Positions 17,968 through 25,599 are shown, numbered from the stretch's first letter. The stretch is DNA of 64,000 nucleotides from an uncultured Planococcus sp. (GCA_947493585.1 CANLRI010000003.1:328204-392203); one strand, 5' to 3'. A program made the numbers and translations. Notes: generated by a model not told the origin, from the letters alone.

Positions 17968-18084
17968 CTGAAAAAGCGTAAGGCGGTGACTCCTGCGGGA
18001 ATAGCGCGAGCCGAAGACCCTGCAGGAGCTTCAGCGACGAAGCGGCTGAGGCCGTGCCCGCGGAAAGCATCCGCCTGGAGCGAT
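17968..18084. repeat. GC-rich palindromic intergenic repeat, copy 2
   Basis: GGCGGTGACTCCTGCGGG at one end pairs imperfectly with CCCGCGGAAAGCATCCGCC at the other. The inner part contains ACCCTGCAGGAGC and a second small palindrome. The same layout occurs in many Bacillales genomes as a dispersed repeat of unknown role. Confidence 0.6.
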
Positions 18085-18133
18085 TTTTATCGATGTCCCC
18101 ATGTTTTCAATAATTCAACCCAACTGCTATCCT

Positions 18134-18508
18134 TTATTGTTTTGCTAATGCCATGGCTTGCTTCCACGTGTTGCGCAGTTCTGTTACGTCTGCGAGTACG
18201 GCGTCGAGTGCCGCTGCGTCGTTTTTCATATTCGCTTCCATGAGCGAGTTGTTTTGGTATTCATAAAGCTGTTCGAGTTCTTTCGACAGCGCGATGTCCG
18301 GGTTCAAGGTGCTGCGCAGTTCCAGGATGATGGCCTGCGCTTTCAACAGGTTTTTGTTCTTTTCTTCAAACTGTTTATCCAGCATCGCTTTTTTCGCGAG
18401 TTTGATGAATTTCAAGCAGCCGTTGTAGAGCATCAAGGTTAATTCCTCGGGAGATGCGGTCATGACGGAGTTTTGCTGATAGGTCTGGTATGGATTGATC
18501 GTTGCCAT
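18134..18508 (-). CDS. fliS: Flagellar export chaperone FliS
   Basis: FliS is the flagellin chaperone; it also binds FliW-related partners in Bacillus. The 124 residues start with INPYQTYQQNSVMTASPEEL, then LTLMLYNGCLKFIKLAKKAM, the standard FliS signature. It follows fliD and precedes no further flagellar gene; fliT lies upstream of it at 18524. Confidence 0.95.
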   Translation of the reverse strand: MATINPYQTYQQNSVMTASPEELTLMLYNGCLKFIKLAKKAMLDKQFEEKNKNLLKAQAIILELRSTLNPDIALSKELEQLYEYQNNSLMEANMKNDAAALDAVLADVTELRNTWKQAMALAKQ

Positions 18509-18523
18509 TATAGTTCCCCTCTC

Positions 18524-18904
18524 TTACTTGCGTTGGTCGATAAACGAGCCGCCGTTTGTGGTCTGGCGATAAGCGCTGGCATATTGCCCAGAGACTTTCC
18601 GCGCTTGCCCGAGCCGCGTCATTTGCGCTGCAAACTGTTCCTGCACTGTTTGCATCAGCGGCTGCAACTGGATTTCTGTCTGTTGGATTTTGGCGATGAT
18701 CGCTTGCTCATCCGTCGACCATTCGCCCGTTCCTTGTGCAGCGAGCGCTTCGATTGTTTCTTGCCGGCTGTCGAATAACGCTTGCAGCCGTTCAAGCTGC
18801 GTCAGTTCATTTTTATCCATATCTGAATCGATCAATTGTGCTTGTTCATAAATCGCTTGTGTCTGCGCCAAAAAGTCGGTGAGTCCATCGATTCTTTTTT
18901 CCAT
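18524..18904 (-). CDS. fliT: FliT-like flagellar chaperone
   Basis: A helical, charged protein of 126 residues immediately after fliD (1-nt overlap of stop and start). Sequence conservation in this family is weak, so the call rests mainly on length, coiled-coil character and position between fliD and fliS, whereas B. subtilis has fliD-fliS-fliT. FliT-type proteins escort FliD. Confidence 0.65.
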   Translation of the reverse strand: MEKRIDGLTDFLAQTQAIYEQAQLIDSDMDKNELTQLERLQALFDSRQETIEALAAQGTGEWSTDEQAIIAKIQQTEIQLQPLMQTVQEQFAAQMTRLGQARKVSGQYASAYRQTTNGGSFIDQRK

Positions 18905-20412
18905 TACATGCCTCCGAACATATTCTGCTGCATCCAGGCGCTTTGCGAGTTCATTTTGCTGAGTGCTTTTTCCATTGCCGTGAACTGGCTCCAGTAACGG
19001 TCTTCGATGCTCGTCAAACGGTCTTGCCAGCGCGTGATTTCCGTTTCCATGCGGCGCATTTTTTTGGACATCGTGCTATTGTCGACCGCGCTTGCCGGAC
19101 TCCCCGCCTGTGTGCTCAAATTCTTAACGATGTCGTTGAGCTTGTCATAGACACGCGCACCGATTCCGTCGCCAGCTGCACTGCGGACCGTGAACAAGTT
19201 CATCACTTCATCCGGTTTTTCTGAAAGAGCGGTCCTCAATTTATCTTCATCGATGAACAACTTTCCGCCTTCGCGGTAATCGCCTGTATTGATCCCGATT
19301 TGGGACAATAAATTGATGCTGCCATCCCCAATGCCACCGACTTTATCCATGAATTCGCGACGCAGATCCTGCAGCGCCGATTTCATGATTGGGTCATTGC
19401 GCAACAAGCCGCTGCGCGCTTTTTCTTCCCATAATTCGATTTCGTTATCGCTCATGTCTTTTTTCTGTTCATCCGAGAGCGGCTGGAAATCAGGGTAGCG
19501 TTTTTCCACGATCTGCTTTTGGAGGTCTTCGATCGTTTTGTTGTACGCTTCTACGAAATCCTTGAGCATCTGTACTGGTTTTTCTGGATCAGAGCTAACG
19601 GTTATGGACGATGAACTGCCAGCCACATCAACTTTATTCAACTCGATAGCCAAGCCATTGATGGTCGTTTTATTACTTGTCAGCCCATTTACCCGTATAC
19701 CATCAAGACTGACGGAAGCGTCTGTTGCGGTACTTGAAGCTTTTGAAGCTTGCTCAACTCCGGTAATCTGCTTGCCAAGTGCGATATTATCGGTGCCGTC
19801 CGTATTTTGGAATGCCAAGGTGAAATTTTGCGCAGCTCCGAGTTTTTTGGATGAGATAAAGAAATGCGAGGTTGTGTTATCGAAATTGACGCGAAGTGCG
19901 GGTTGTTGTCCTGCGGTCGCTTCCTGCAGCTTTTTCGCTACATCCGCATAGGTCGTAGTTACTTCAATATCTATATTGATATCGGCCTTGCCTGCGACTT
20001 GAATCGCGATTCTCCCTGCGACACCGATGGCATCAGTCGATTGCGCCGCCCCGCCGCCTGTTTTCTGGACTGCCACTTCAGAAGTCATTTTCGCAGCCGT
20101 CGCTAGCGAATGAACTTCCACTTTGTAATTCCCGCTCATCGCCGTTGCGCCCGCTGTCACTTTCGCACTGCCGGATCCTGTCGTTTCTGCGCTATAGGCA
20201 TTGAAGCTCGACTGCAGGCGCAGGTTGCTGGCACTCGTGCGCAAACTCGAGAACGCAAGGTTCTGCTCGCGTGTTGCTTCTTGCTGCCATTCGGTCCAGA
20301 CTTTTTGCTGCATCAGTTTATCCAATGGCATTTTCTGTATTTGCATCATTTGTTTTACGATGGAGTCGGTGTCCATCCCGGAAGCCAATCCGCCGATTCG
20401 CATTGCGCTCAT
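18904..20412 (-). CDS. fliD: Flagellar filament cap protein FliD (HAP2)
   Basis: FliD caps the growing filament and folds flagellin into place. The N-terminus has MRIGGLASGMDTDSIVKQMM, and the C-terminus TRWQDRLTSIEDRYWSQFTA with MEKALSKMNSQSAW after it, both diagnostic. Length 502 is like B. subtilis (498). The ATG at 20412 lies 10 nt after AGGAG; an in-frame ATG at 20403 is the alternative. Confidence 0.95.
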   Translation of the reverse strand: MSAMRIGGLASGMDTDSIVKQMMQIQKMPLDKLMQQKVWTEWQQEATREQNLAFSSLRTSASNLRLQSSFNAYSAETTGSGSAKVTAGATAMSGNYKVEVHSLATAAKMTSEVAVQKTGGGAAQSTDAIGVAGRIAIQVAGKADINIDIEVTTTYADVAKKLQEATAGQQPALRVNFDNTTSHFFISSKKLGAAQNFTLAFQNTDGTDNIALGKQITGVEQASKASSTATDASVSLDGIRVNGLTSNKTTINGLAIELNKVDVAGSSSSITVSSDPEKPVQMLKDFVEAYNKTIEDLQKQIVEKRYPDFQPLSDEQKKDMSDNEIELWEEKARSGLLRNDPIMKSALQDLRREFMDKVGGIGDGSINLLSQIGINTGDYREGGKLFIDEDKLRTALSEKPDEVMNLFTVRSAAGDGIGARVYDKLNDIVKNLSTQAGSPASAVDNSTMSKKMRRMETEITRWQDRLTSIEDRYWSQFTAMEKALSKMNSQSAWMQQNMFGGM

Positions 20413-20430
20413 AGCTCGTTCACTCCTGTC

Positions 20431-20775
20431 TTATCGTTTTTCATCAATCATCATGCCCGTAATTTCGGCCATCGAGGCGTACATGTCCAAAAACTTCCGG
20501 TTCGGAATTTCCCGCAGTACTTCATCGGTTTTGGTATCAATCACTTGCACGTAATACACTTCCAATTGCTCGTGCAGCTGGAATTTAATATTGGTTTCAG
20601 TCGGTACTAAAAATTCGTTCATGACGGCGACTTTATCCGCCACCATTTCTTTCGTGATAGCTTGAGCGGGTTCTTGGAATTGATTTTTTTCAGGAATTCC
20701 CGTTTGTTTTGCAGTGATCGGATCTATTTTGCCAAGCTCTTGAAGCTGTGGCATTGATTGATTAGTGACTTCCAT
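20431..20775 (-). CDS. flaG: FlaG family flagellar protein (YvyC)
   Basis: FlaG influences filament length and is encoded upstream of fliD. The C-terminal half (FQLHEQLEVYYVQVIDTKTD, then REIPNRKFLDMYA) is the conserved FlaG domain. The ATG at 20775 (MEVTNQSMPQ) after GGGGAG gives 114 residues; the frame is open further upstream into the sigma-D promoter, which argues against longer starts. Confidence 0.9.
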   Translation of the reverse strand: MEVTNQSMPQLQELGKIDPITAKQTGIPEKNQFQEPAQAITKEMVADKVAVMNEFLVPTETNIKFQLHEQLEVYYVQVIDTKTDEVLREIPNRKFLDMYASMAEITGMMIDEKR

Positions 20776-20825
20776 GACGACACTCCCCGTCTTCTCAAAT
20801 CGATCTAAAAAGCTCTCTATCCTTA

Positions 20826-20852
20826 TTATCGGCACGATCCTGGATTTTTTTA
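20826..20852 (-). promoter_or_regulatory. Sigma-D promoter of flaG-fliD-fliT-fliS
   Basis: On the minus strand TAAA (20849-20852), 15 nt, then GCCGATAA (20826-20833): seven of eight bases match the -10 consensus GCCGATAT. It lies about 50 nt upstream of the flaG start. Confidence 0.88.
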
Positions 20853-20865
20853 GTATAGAATCAAA

Positions 20866-20902
20866 AAAATAAGACAAGCCCGTAAAGAGCCTGCCTTATC
20901 TT
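20866..20902 (-). terminator. Intrinsic terminator after the glucosaminidase-like gene
   Basis: On the minus strand AAGGCAGGC and GCTTGTCTT pair around CTCTTTACGG, followed by a run of T interrupted by one A. It separates this gene from the flaG promoter. Confidence 0.75.
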
Positions 20903-21629
20903 ATGTGAGTTGCGTATAAAATTTGCTGACACCTTGTGTCCAATGGTTGTTGAGGCCAGTCGGATCGTTCGCCGCGCCAACAGGGGCATATTTTGCACCG
21001 ATTTGCGCGATGCTTTCCTTGCCTTGGTTCAAATAATTCTGTCGCAAATTGCGTGCCATGTCGTAAATGCTGTCCGCCACCGATTCATAGCTGCGCAGTC
21101 CATTTTTGCCCATCATGCCGGCGATATTATTTTTCTCATTCGCCGCACGCGATGAGCCATTTCCGGTTTCATGGACCGCAATCGCAGACAGGAGATTCGG
21201 GTCGATATCGTATTTTTTGCCAGCTTCGATGAAATGTACAGCCGTGCCGCTCAGTTTTCCAGCGAGCTGCCCATCGAGTTTCAAAAACTGGACCGGCCGG
21301 AATTTCAGATCGCTTTGATCTGCAGCGCTGGTTGCCACGTCTTTATGCTGCATCGTCAGATTCGCGACAGCCGGATTGTACGACGAATTTGCCGGTGCCA
21401 TGAAAGACAAGCTGTTCGCGGCCGGCGCTTGTTGTGTTGGCATTTGCTGTGACTGCATTTGCTGGACATTTTCCATCATCGCCGCCATCAACAACATCAT
21501 AAACGACCCCGGTCCCGCCATCCCCGGCATTTGGCTATTCGCCGCTCCGCTTCCGTTTGTTGCTGACGACTGCTGAAGCGAACTCATCGCCGACTGAAAC
21601 AGCCAATTTGTATTGATCGGCCCCATCAT
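20901..21629 (-). CDS. Glucosaminidase/lysozyme-like protein, possibly flagellar
   Basis: About 242 residues. The N-terminal 100 residues are Met/Gln/Ala-rich and low in complexity, without a clear signal peptide. From about residue 130 there is a mannosyl-glycoprotein endo-beta-N-acetylglucosaminidase-type domain: IEAGKKYDIDPNLLSAIAVH, the catalytic-looking HETGNGSS, NIAGMMG and YESVADSIYDMARNL. The lack of a Sec signal and its place within the flagellar genes suggest export by the flagellar apparatus as a rod-specific muramidase, but this is inference. Start: ATG 21629 after AAGGTG; a GTG at 21641 is possible. Confidence 0.75.
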   Translation of the reverse strand: MMGPINTNWLFQSAMSSLQQSSATNGSGAANSQMPGMAGPGSFMMLLMAAMMENVQQMQSQQMPTQQAPAANSLSFMAPANSSYNPAVANLTMQHKDVATSAADQSDLKFRPVQFLKLDGQLAGKLSGTAVHFIEAGKKYDIDPNLLSAIAVHETGNGSSRAANEKNNIAGMMGKNGLRSYESVADSIYDMARNLRQNYLNQGKESIAQIGAKYAPVGAANDPTGLNNHWTQGVSKFYTQLT

Positions 21630-21815
21630 ACTCTTCCACACCTTCCGTTTCCATTTATTCGTTTAGTTTACAAGAAGATGTAAGAAAAAAGAATAGGCGG
21701 ATTGGGGGTAGGATTAAGTTAAAGTAATTTTATTCGAAATAAAAGCTGTGACTTTTTCCATGTTCCATACATGAGCTTGTGAAGTAAAAAAAGCGGTTTA
21801 ATGCCTTGTTCTATT

Positions 21816-21844
21816 TTGCATACGTTACTTTAAATTCATATAAT
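21816..21844 (+). promoter_or_regulatory. Sigma-A promoter of the homing endonuclease gene
   Basis: TTGCAT (21816-21821), exactly 17 nt, then a perfect TATAAT (21839-21844). It lies 38 nt before the ATG, which has the ribosome site GGGAGGAG. Confidence 0.8.
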
Positions 21845-21882
21845 TATTAAAAGACTTCTCTAGATTAGGGAGGAGATAACAT

Positions 21883-22761
21883 ATGGAAGACATGATGTGC
21901 GGGAAATTACTCGGAGACGGCTGCTTAACAAAGCAGACTGGAAGAAAACCTAGGTTTCAGTTCACTCATGCTTTAACTGATAAAGGCTGGTCAGAACACT
22001 GCTTCGAAGGACTTTCAGAATTCTATCCATTAGCTCCTCCAAAGTATAAAAAAGTTATAGATTCAAGAATCGCCCAAGGGTTTACAGAATGCTATGTAGT
22101 TCAATCCCGCACTTCTCAGGAATTAAATGCTTTGTATGAAACATGGTATCCTCGCGGCAATAAGGAATTACCCTTCGCTTATATCGAACAGTATTTCACC
22201 GAAAGATCTTTGGCTTGGTGGTACCAGGATGATGGCCATTTAAACCAGCGAAATGGGTTAGTAAAAAAAGTTATTCTTTCTACTGACAGTTTCTCTCCTA
22301 CAGAAAACCGATTTCTGATTGATTTTCTTGAAAGAAAATATGGTTTCAACTTTTCTATAGACGCCCAAAATCGCCTTATTCTTTACGATCAATTCCAGAT
22401 TAACTATTTCTTGAGATTGGTTACACCATATATACATGTCTCAATGGCTCGAAAAAAACCATTTCAAAGAAACATGAAACCCATAGCGAAAAGATCTACC
22501 ATCTATTTACCTGCGGATTTAATTATTGAAAAACCGACTTCAGAAATCAATGACCAGTATGAAAAGCTGCCCATCCTCCAGGAACTGCTTCAAGATCGCA
22601 TCAGTTTTTTCAAAATGGCTAGCTTCGTGAAAAGCACTACCATTCATACAAAGCCCTACCAAATAGAAATCAAGGAAAGATATAAAACCCAATTAATCAA
22701 TTTAAAACTTGAGACGGGCTTGAACATCAGTCAGATTACCAATCATTGTTTCCGCATATAA
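21883..22761 (+). CDS. LAGLIDADG homing endonuclease-like protein
   Basis: The 292 residues contain two LAGLIDADG-type motifs: MCGKLLGDGCL at residues 5-15 and LAWWYQDDGHL at about 110-120, each with the acidic residue used for metal binding. The order and spacing fit the LAGLIDADG DNA endonuclease group. It is free-standing, on the opposite strand to hag, and about 290 bp from the hag exon 2 stop. Base composition is clearly more AT-rich than the neighbours, a sign of transfer. The likely target is the hag intron insertion site (inference). It has its own promoter, ribosome site and terminator. Confidence 0.85.
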   Translation: MEDMMCGKLLGDGCLTKQTGRKPRFQFTHALTDKGWSEHCFEGLSEFYPLAPPKYKKVIDSRIAQGFTECYVVQSRTSQELNALYETWYPRGNKELPFAYIEQYFTERSLAWWYQDDGHLNQRNGLVKKVILSTDSFSPTENRFLIDFLERKYGFNFSIDAQNRLILYDQFQINYFLRLVTPYIHVSMARKKPFQRNMKPIAKRSTIYLPADLIIEKPTSEINDQYEKLPILQELLQDRISFFKMASFVKSTTIHTKPYQIEIKERYKTQLINLKLETGLNISQITNHCFRI

Positions 22762-22795
22762 AAAGGGCTGCCGATTTTGTTGGCAGCCCTTTCGT
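22759..22795. terminator. Bidirectional terminator between endonuclease and yjfB-like genes
   Basis: GGGCTGCC and GGCAGCCC form an 8-bp perfect stem around GATTTTGTT, flanked by AAAA on one side and TTT on the other, so it can serve both convergent genes. Confidence 0.85.
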
Positions 22796-22805
22796 TATAA
22801 ACATT

Positions 22806-22982
22806 TTACCCTTTCAAATCAATCGAACTGCCAATATGCGGCTGCACCGATTGTTCAAGCATCTTCACGACATTCGCGCTATTCGTCTCGGCTTGGTCCA
22901 TCGCTTTTTTGGTCACTAAAACACTCGCTTCCTGCCGGACATTCATCTGGCTGAGCGACATCGATAAAGCGGCGATATCCAT
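22806..22982 (-). CDS. YjfB-like putative motility protein
   Basis: A 58-residue protein starting MDIAALSMSLSQMNVRQEAS and ending QPHIGSSIDLKG. The pattern (short, MDIAALS..M, VLVTKKAMDQAE) fits the YjfB_motility family of small putative motility proteins. The ATG at 22982 has a GGGGGAG ribosome site. It lies just downstream of hag and before a shared terminator. The function of the family is unknown to me. Confidence 0.8.
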   Translation of the reverse strand: MDIAALSMSLSQMNVRQEASVLVTKKAMDQAETNSANVVKMLEQSVQPHIGSSIDLKG

Positions 22983-23009
22983 AGGAACTCCCCCTTGTGA
23001 ACTTGCTTA

Positions 23010-23043
23010 TAAAAAAAGGAGCCTACAATCAGGCTCCTTTTGG
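23010..23043 (-). terminator. Terminator after hag
   Basis: On the minus strand GGAGCCTGATTGTAGGCTCC is a 7-bp stem with a short loop, flanked by AAA and followed by a run of seven T. It lies 10 nt after the hag stop. Confidence 0.85.
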
Positions 23044-23052
23044 TGTTTAAAA

Positions 23053-24241
23053 TTAACGTAGTAATTGAAGAACTTGCTGCGGCGCTTGATTCGCCTGTGC
23101 CAACATTGCTTGTGAAGCTTGTGCAAGAATCGAGTTCTTTGTTTGTTCCATCATTTCTTTCGCCATCGTGCGAACATTTACTTTCATAAATGACTAGACT
23201 ATATCTTCACCCTCTAGTGTTAGTAGGGGCCGGGCACTTCGGATCTGCCAGTGCTGATGGACACTGTGTCACCTACGGATTTCATCACCATAGCTCTCGC
23301 CTTAGATGGTTTATCCTAGTCGTTGAACCTTCTCCACTCTTTCGAGACAGGAGCTTGGCTGCTGATTACCCAATCTTTCATTTTCTCAAGCCATCACGTT
23401 TGCCGTTTCCAGCTGCGTTGTGGCAATAAAAGCTATCAGGGCTTCCCAGCAATTCACCCGGTCGTAATCTCTGATCGTTACCAATCAGGACGACTGTACC
23501 TCTGCTCGCTTACGCGGCTTCGGCATAATCAACGTCGCGGATTCTTGATTCCGCAGCTGTTAGGTTTTCGGCTGATGTATTCAAGTTATTAATCGTATGT
23601 TCGAAACGATTTTGTTTAGAACCTAATTGAGAACGTTCATCTGAAACTGTTTTGATTGCAGCATCTAGAGTGTCAAGAGCTGCCGTAGCAAGAGCAGAAG
23701 TACTGACATCGAGAGTATCTACTACTAAAGTAGTTGCATCCATCGCTGCAAAGTCGACAGTTAACTGTTGAGCGTTATTTGCCCCAATTTGGAAAGAGAA
23801 CGTACCGTCAGCGCCAGCTCCACCGCTTGCATCTAACAAGTTTTGACCATTAAATTGAGTAGTTTCAGAAATGCGAGTGATTTCTCCAGCTAGATCGTCA
23901 ATCTCGACTTGAATTACAGTGCGATCATCAGTGTCATAAGAGTCATTACCGGCTTGTACAGTAAGCTCACGCATACGTTGAAGGATGTCATGTGTTTCGC
24001 TTAAAGCACCTTCTGCAGTTTGAATCATAGAAATTGCATCTTGCGCGTTACGAGAGCCTTGCTCTAGTCCACGAATTTGACCACGCATTTTCTCAGAAAT
24101 TGAAAGTCCAGCTGCATCATCTTTTGCGCTGTTGATGCGAAGCCCTGAAGACAATTTCCCCATATTATCCATTTGTGCGCTTTGGGCTGAGCCCATTTGG
24201 CGGTGTGTGTTAAGTGCTGCGATGTTGTGATTGATAATCAT
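23053..24241 (-). CDS. hag: Flagellin Hag, coding sequence split by a group I intron
   Basis: Flagellin is the filament subunit. Exon 1 (24241-23528, 238 codons) runs from MIINHNIAALNTHRQMGSAQ to AAESRIRDVD. Exon 2 (23166-23053) encodes MAKEMMEQTKNSILAQASQA, then MLAQANQAPQQVLQLLR, the flagellin C-terminus. Joining GAT at 23528 to ATG at 23166 restores RDVDMAKEMM, the exact conserved flagellin sequence, with 275 residues in total. Without splicing the frame ends after YAEAA at 23510, which would remove the C-terminal D0 helix needed for polymerisation. A sigma-D promoter and CsrA-type hairpins precede it. Confidence 0.93.
23167..23527 (-). ncRNA. Group I self-splicing intron in hag
   Basis: A 361-nt insertion with the group I core elements in order on the minus strand: P/P4-like AATTGCTGGGAAGCCC (23439-23454), Q AATCAGCAGCCAAGC (23353-23367), R GTTCAACGACTAG (23316-23328), and S AAGATATAGTCTAGTC (23192-23207); P7 can form between CGACTA and TAGTC. 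P1 pairs exon GTTGAT with GTCGTC (one U-U mismatch), placing the expected U-G wobble at the splice site; the extended P1 includes TGCC/GGTA and a CGC-GTAA-GCG hairpin. The intron ends in G after a P9-like hairpin ATTTAT-GAAA-GTAAAT. No reading frame lies inside it. Confidence 0.93.
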
Positions 24242-24246
24242 TGTGT

Positions 24247-24262
24247 ATTACCTCCGTGTAAT
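24247..24262 (-). promoter_or_regulatory. CsrA-type hairpin over hag ribosome site
   Basis: On the minus strand ATTAC-ACGGAG-GTAAT: a 5-bp stem presenting GGA in a six-base loop that includes the ribosome site. This is the ideal form of a CsrA site, as in B. subtilis hag. Confidence 0.75.
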
Positions 24263-24286
24263 GTTTTTTTGTTTTTTTGCAAGCGC

Positions 24287-24300
24287 CCAAATCCGTTTGG
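24287..24300 (-). promoter_or_regulatory. Second CsrA-type hairpin in hag leader
   Basis: On the minus strand CCAAA-CGGA-TTTGG: a 5-bp stem with GGA in the loop, preceded by A (ACGGA), 46 nt upstream of the hag ATG. Together with the hairpin over the ribosome site it repeats the two-site arrangement known for B. subtilis hag. Confidence 0.72.
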
Positions 24301-24317
24301 ACTGCCTTACACTCTAT

Positions 24318-24344
24318 TTATCGGTAAACGTTTTAAAATGTTTA
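24318..24344 (-). promoter_or_regulatory. Sigma-D promoter of hag
   Basis: On the minus strand TAAA (24341-24344), 15 nt, then ACCGATAA (24318-24325), six of eight matches to GCCGATAT. It shares an A-rich AAAAAAGGC element upstream of the -35 with the yvyF promoter. Confidence 0.85.
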
Positions 24345-24437
24345 GCCTTTTTTGAAAAAAACTCTAAAAATTTTTGAAGCCGCTTCTGTTCCATTGCGTA
24401 TTAGTAGTAAACCCCTTGATGGAAGGAGGAGCTACCC

Positions 24438-24887
24438 ATGACATTCCGCTCTAAGATCGACCGTCCGTTTCTGACGCTTTATGGTGCGGCGACGCTCTTG
24501 ATTGCTGTTTCTTGTTTTTGGCCATTCTTTTTTGATGAGGAGATGCTACTGTCCGCTGCCATCATTCTCATTTCAATATTTATCGGTACTATCGCCTTCA
24601 TGTTATGGCTCTTGCTCGGTATTTCTTATGTATTCCTTGATAATCATTTATTTGTGAAAGCTGGACCGCTGAGAATAAGCATTGCTTATGAAAACATTTC
24701 GCTCGTCGCACCTACTTCAGATATTCTCACGGGAATGCGGATGCTTTCTTCACGAGACGCACTCGAGATCTTTTACCCCAAAGCATTTATGGGCAGCGTC
24801 AAAATCTCGCCTGCCGAAAAGCAGCGATTCCTCGATGAATTAATGAAACAGGTGCCTCGTGATAAGTTTCATCACTCTTTGCTGTAA
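24438..24887 (+). CDS. Membrane protein with bacterial PH-like domain
   Basis: 149 residues with two N-terminal membrane helices (FLTLYGAATLLIAVSCFWPF and SAAIILISIFIGTIAFMLWL) followed by a YyaB-type PH domain (LFVKAGPLRISIAYENISLV, then SRDALEIFY). Function is unknown. The gene is divergent from hag and convergent with csrA, and GAAGGAGGAG precedes its ATG. Confidence 0.7.
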   Translation: MTFRSKIDRPFLTLYGAATLLIAVSCFWPFFFDEEMLLSAAIILISIFIGTIAFMLWLLLGISYVFLDNHLFVKAGPLRISIAYENISLVAPTSDILTGMRMLSSRDALEIFYPKAFMGSVKISPAEKQRFLDELMKQVPRDKFHHSLL

Positions 24888-24889
24888 AT

Positions 24890-24930
24890 TAAAAAACCTG
24901 AAGCAGGCAATTAGCCCGCTCCAGGTTTTA
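24890..24930. terminator. Bidirectional terminator between PH-domain gene and csrA
   Basis: AAAACCTGGAGCGGGC and GCCTGCTTCAGGTTTT (minus strand) pair with two mismatches and have T runs on both sides. Confidence 0.8.
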
Positions 24931-25149
24931 TTTTTTCATTTTCAAGAAGTCACTGATATCAATCACATTCGACACCGCGTTCTTATTCTCTTCCTGAATC
25001 TCCAAATAAATCTCTTTCCGGTGGATCGGAATTTCCTTCGGTGCGGAAATCCCCAGTTTGATGAGGTCGCCTTCGATGGAAGTGACCGTGATTTCGATGT
25101 TGTCGTCGATGACGATCGATTCGCCGACTTTGCGTCCGAGTACGAGCAT
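24928..25149 (-). CDS. csrA: Carbon storage regulator CsrA
   Basis: CsrA binds GGA-loop hairpins in mRNA; in B. subtilis it represses hag translation. The 73 residues start [20 protein letters not shown] and hold the RNA-contacting [16 protein letters not shown]. It is co-transcribed with its antagonist fliW (3-nt gap), and two matching hairpins occur in the hag leader. Confidence 0.97.
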   Translation of the reverse strand: MLVLGRKVGESIVIDDNIEITVTSIEGDLIKLGISAPKEIPIHRKEIYLEIQEENKNAVSNVIDISDFLKMKK

Positions 25150-25152
25150 CCC

Positions 25153-25599
25153 TTACACCTGCCTTGCCGCTTGTTGGAACAGCGGATGTTTCACTTGGTA
25201 GTTCGGGTTGTTCAGGACGATCTGCTTGCCGAGTTGCTGTTTATTGTTGATGACGACCGGCGCTTTCAAGTTCGCTGTCGCGTCACCAATTTGTTTGTTT
25301 GGCGTGACGGTCACCAAGACGATTGCATCGGATGGGTCTTCCAGCTTCAATTGCCCGGTCAAAGTGTCATCGAGCTTCACTTCGTAGTCCGGCAAAAAAA
25401 CGAACGGGTCCGCCATGAAGAAACTGATCGCTGCGTGTTCTGTGGACTGAAGGAAAAAGAACGGCGAATCGCCAGCAGGATCTGCCGGAAGTAAGACAAA
25501 TGTCGTTTCCTCTTCGAATCCCGGGATGCCGCGCTCGAATGTCAGTAAACGATTGTCTTCAAGTTCGAGCTCGCCGAATTGTTCTGTCTGGATTTTCAT
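25153..25599 (-). CDS. fliW: Flagellar assembly factor FliW
   Basis: FliW binds CsrA and flagellin, so that translation of hag follows filament export. The 148 residues contain LLTFERGIPGFEEETTFVLL and FLPDYEVKLDD, typical of the family. Together with csrA and the CsrA sites of the hag leader, the complete partner-switch circuit is present. Confidence 0.95.
   Translation of the reverse strand: MKIQTEQFGELELEDNRLLTFERGIPGFEEETTFVLLPADPAGDSPFFFLQSTEHAAISFFMADPFVFLPDYEVKLDDTLTGQLKLEDPSDAIVLVTVTPNKQIGDATANLKAPVVINNKQQLGKQIVLNNPNYQVKHPLFQQAARQV

Larger units (their letters stand above)
17735..18133. other. Gap between motA and fliS with two palindromic repeats
   Basis: About 400 bases without a gene. 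It holds two GC-rich imperfect palindromes (17806-17914 and 17968-18084), described separately. No convincing promoter for motA was seen; the ribosome site GAGGTATG lies just before its ATG. Confidence 0.6.

Noticed and set aside
23510..24241. hag as a truncated pseudogene
   Set aside because: The missing C-terminus is present in frame after removing a sequence with group I intron features, and the promoter, leader and ribosome site are intact.
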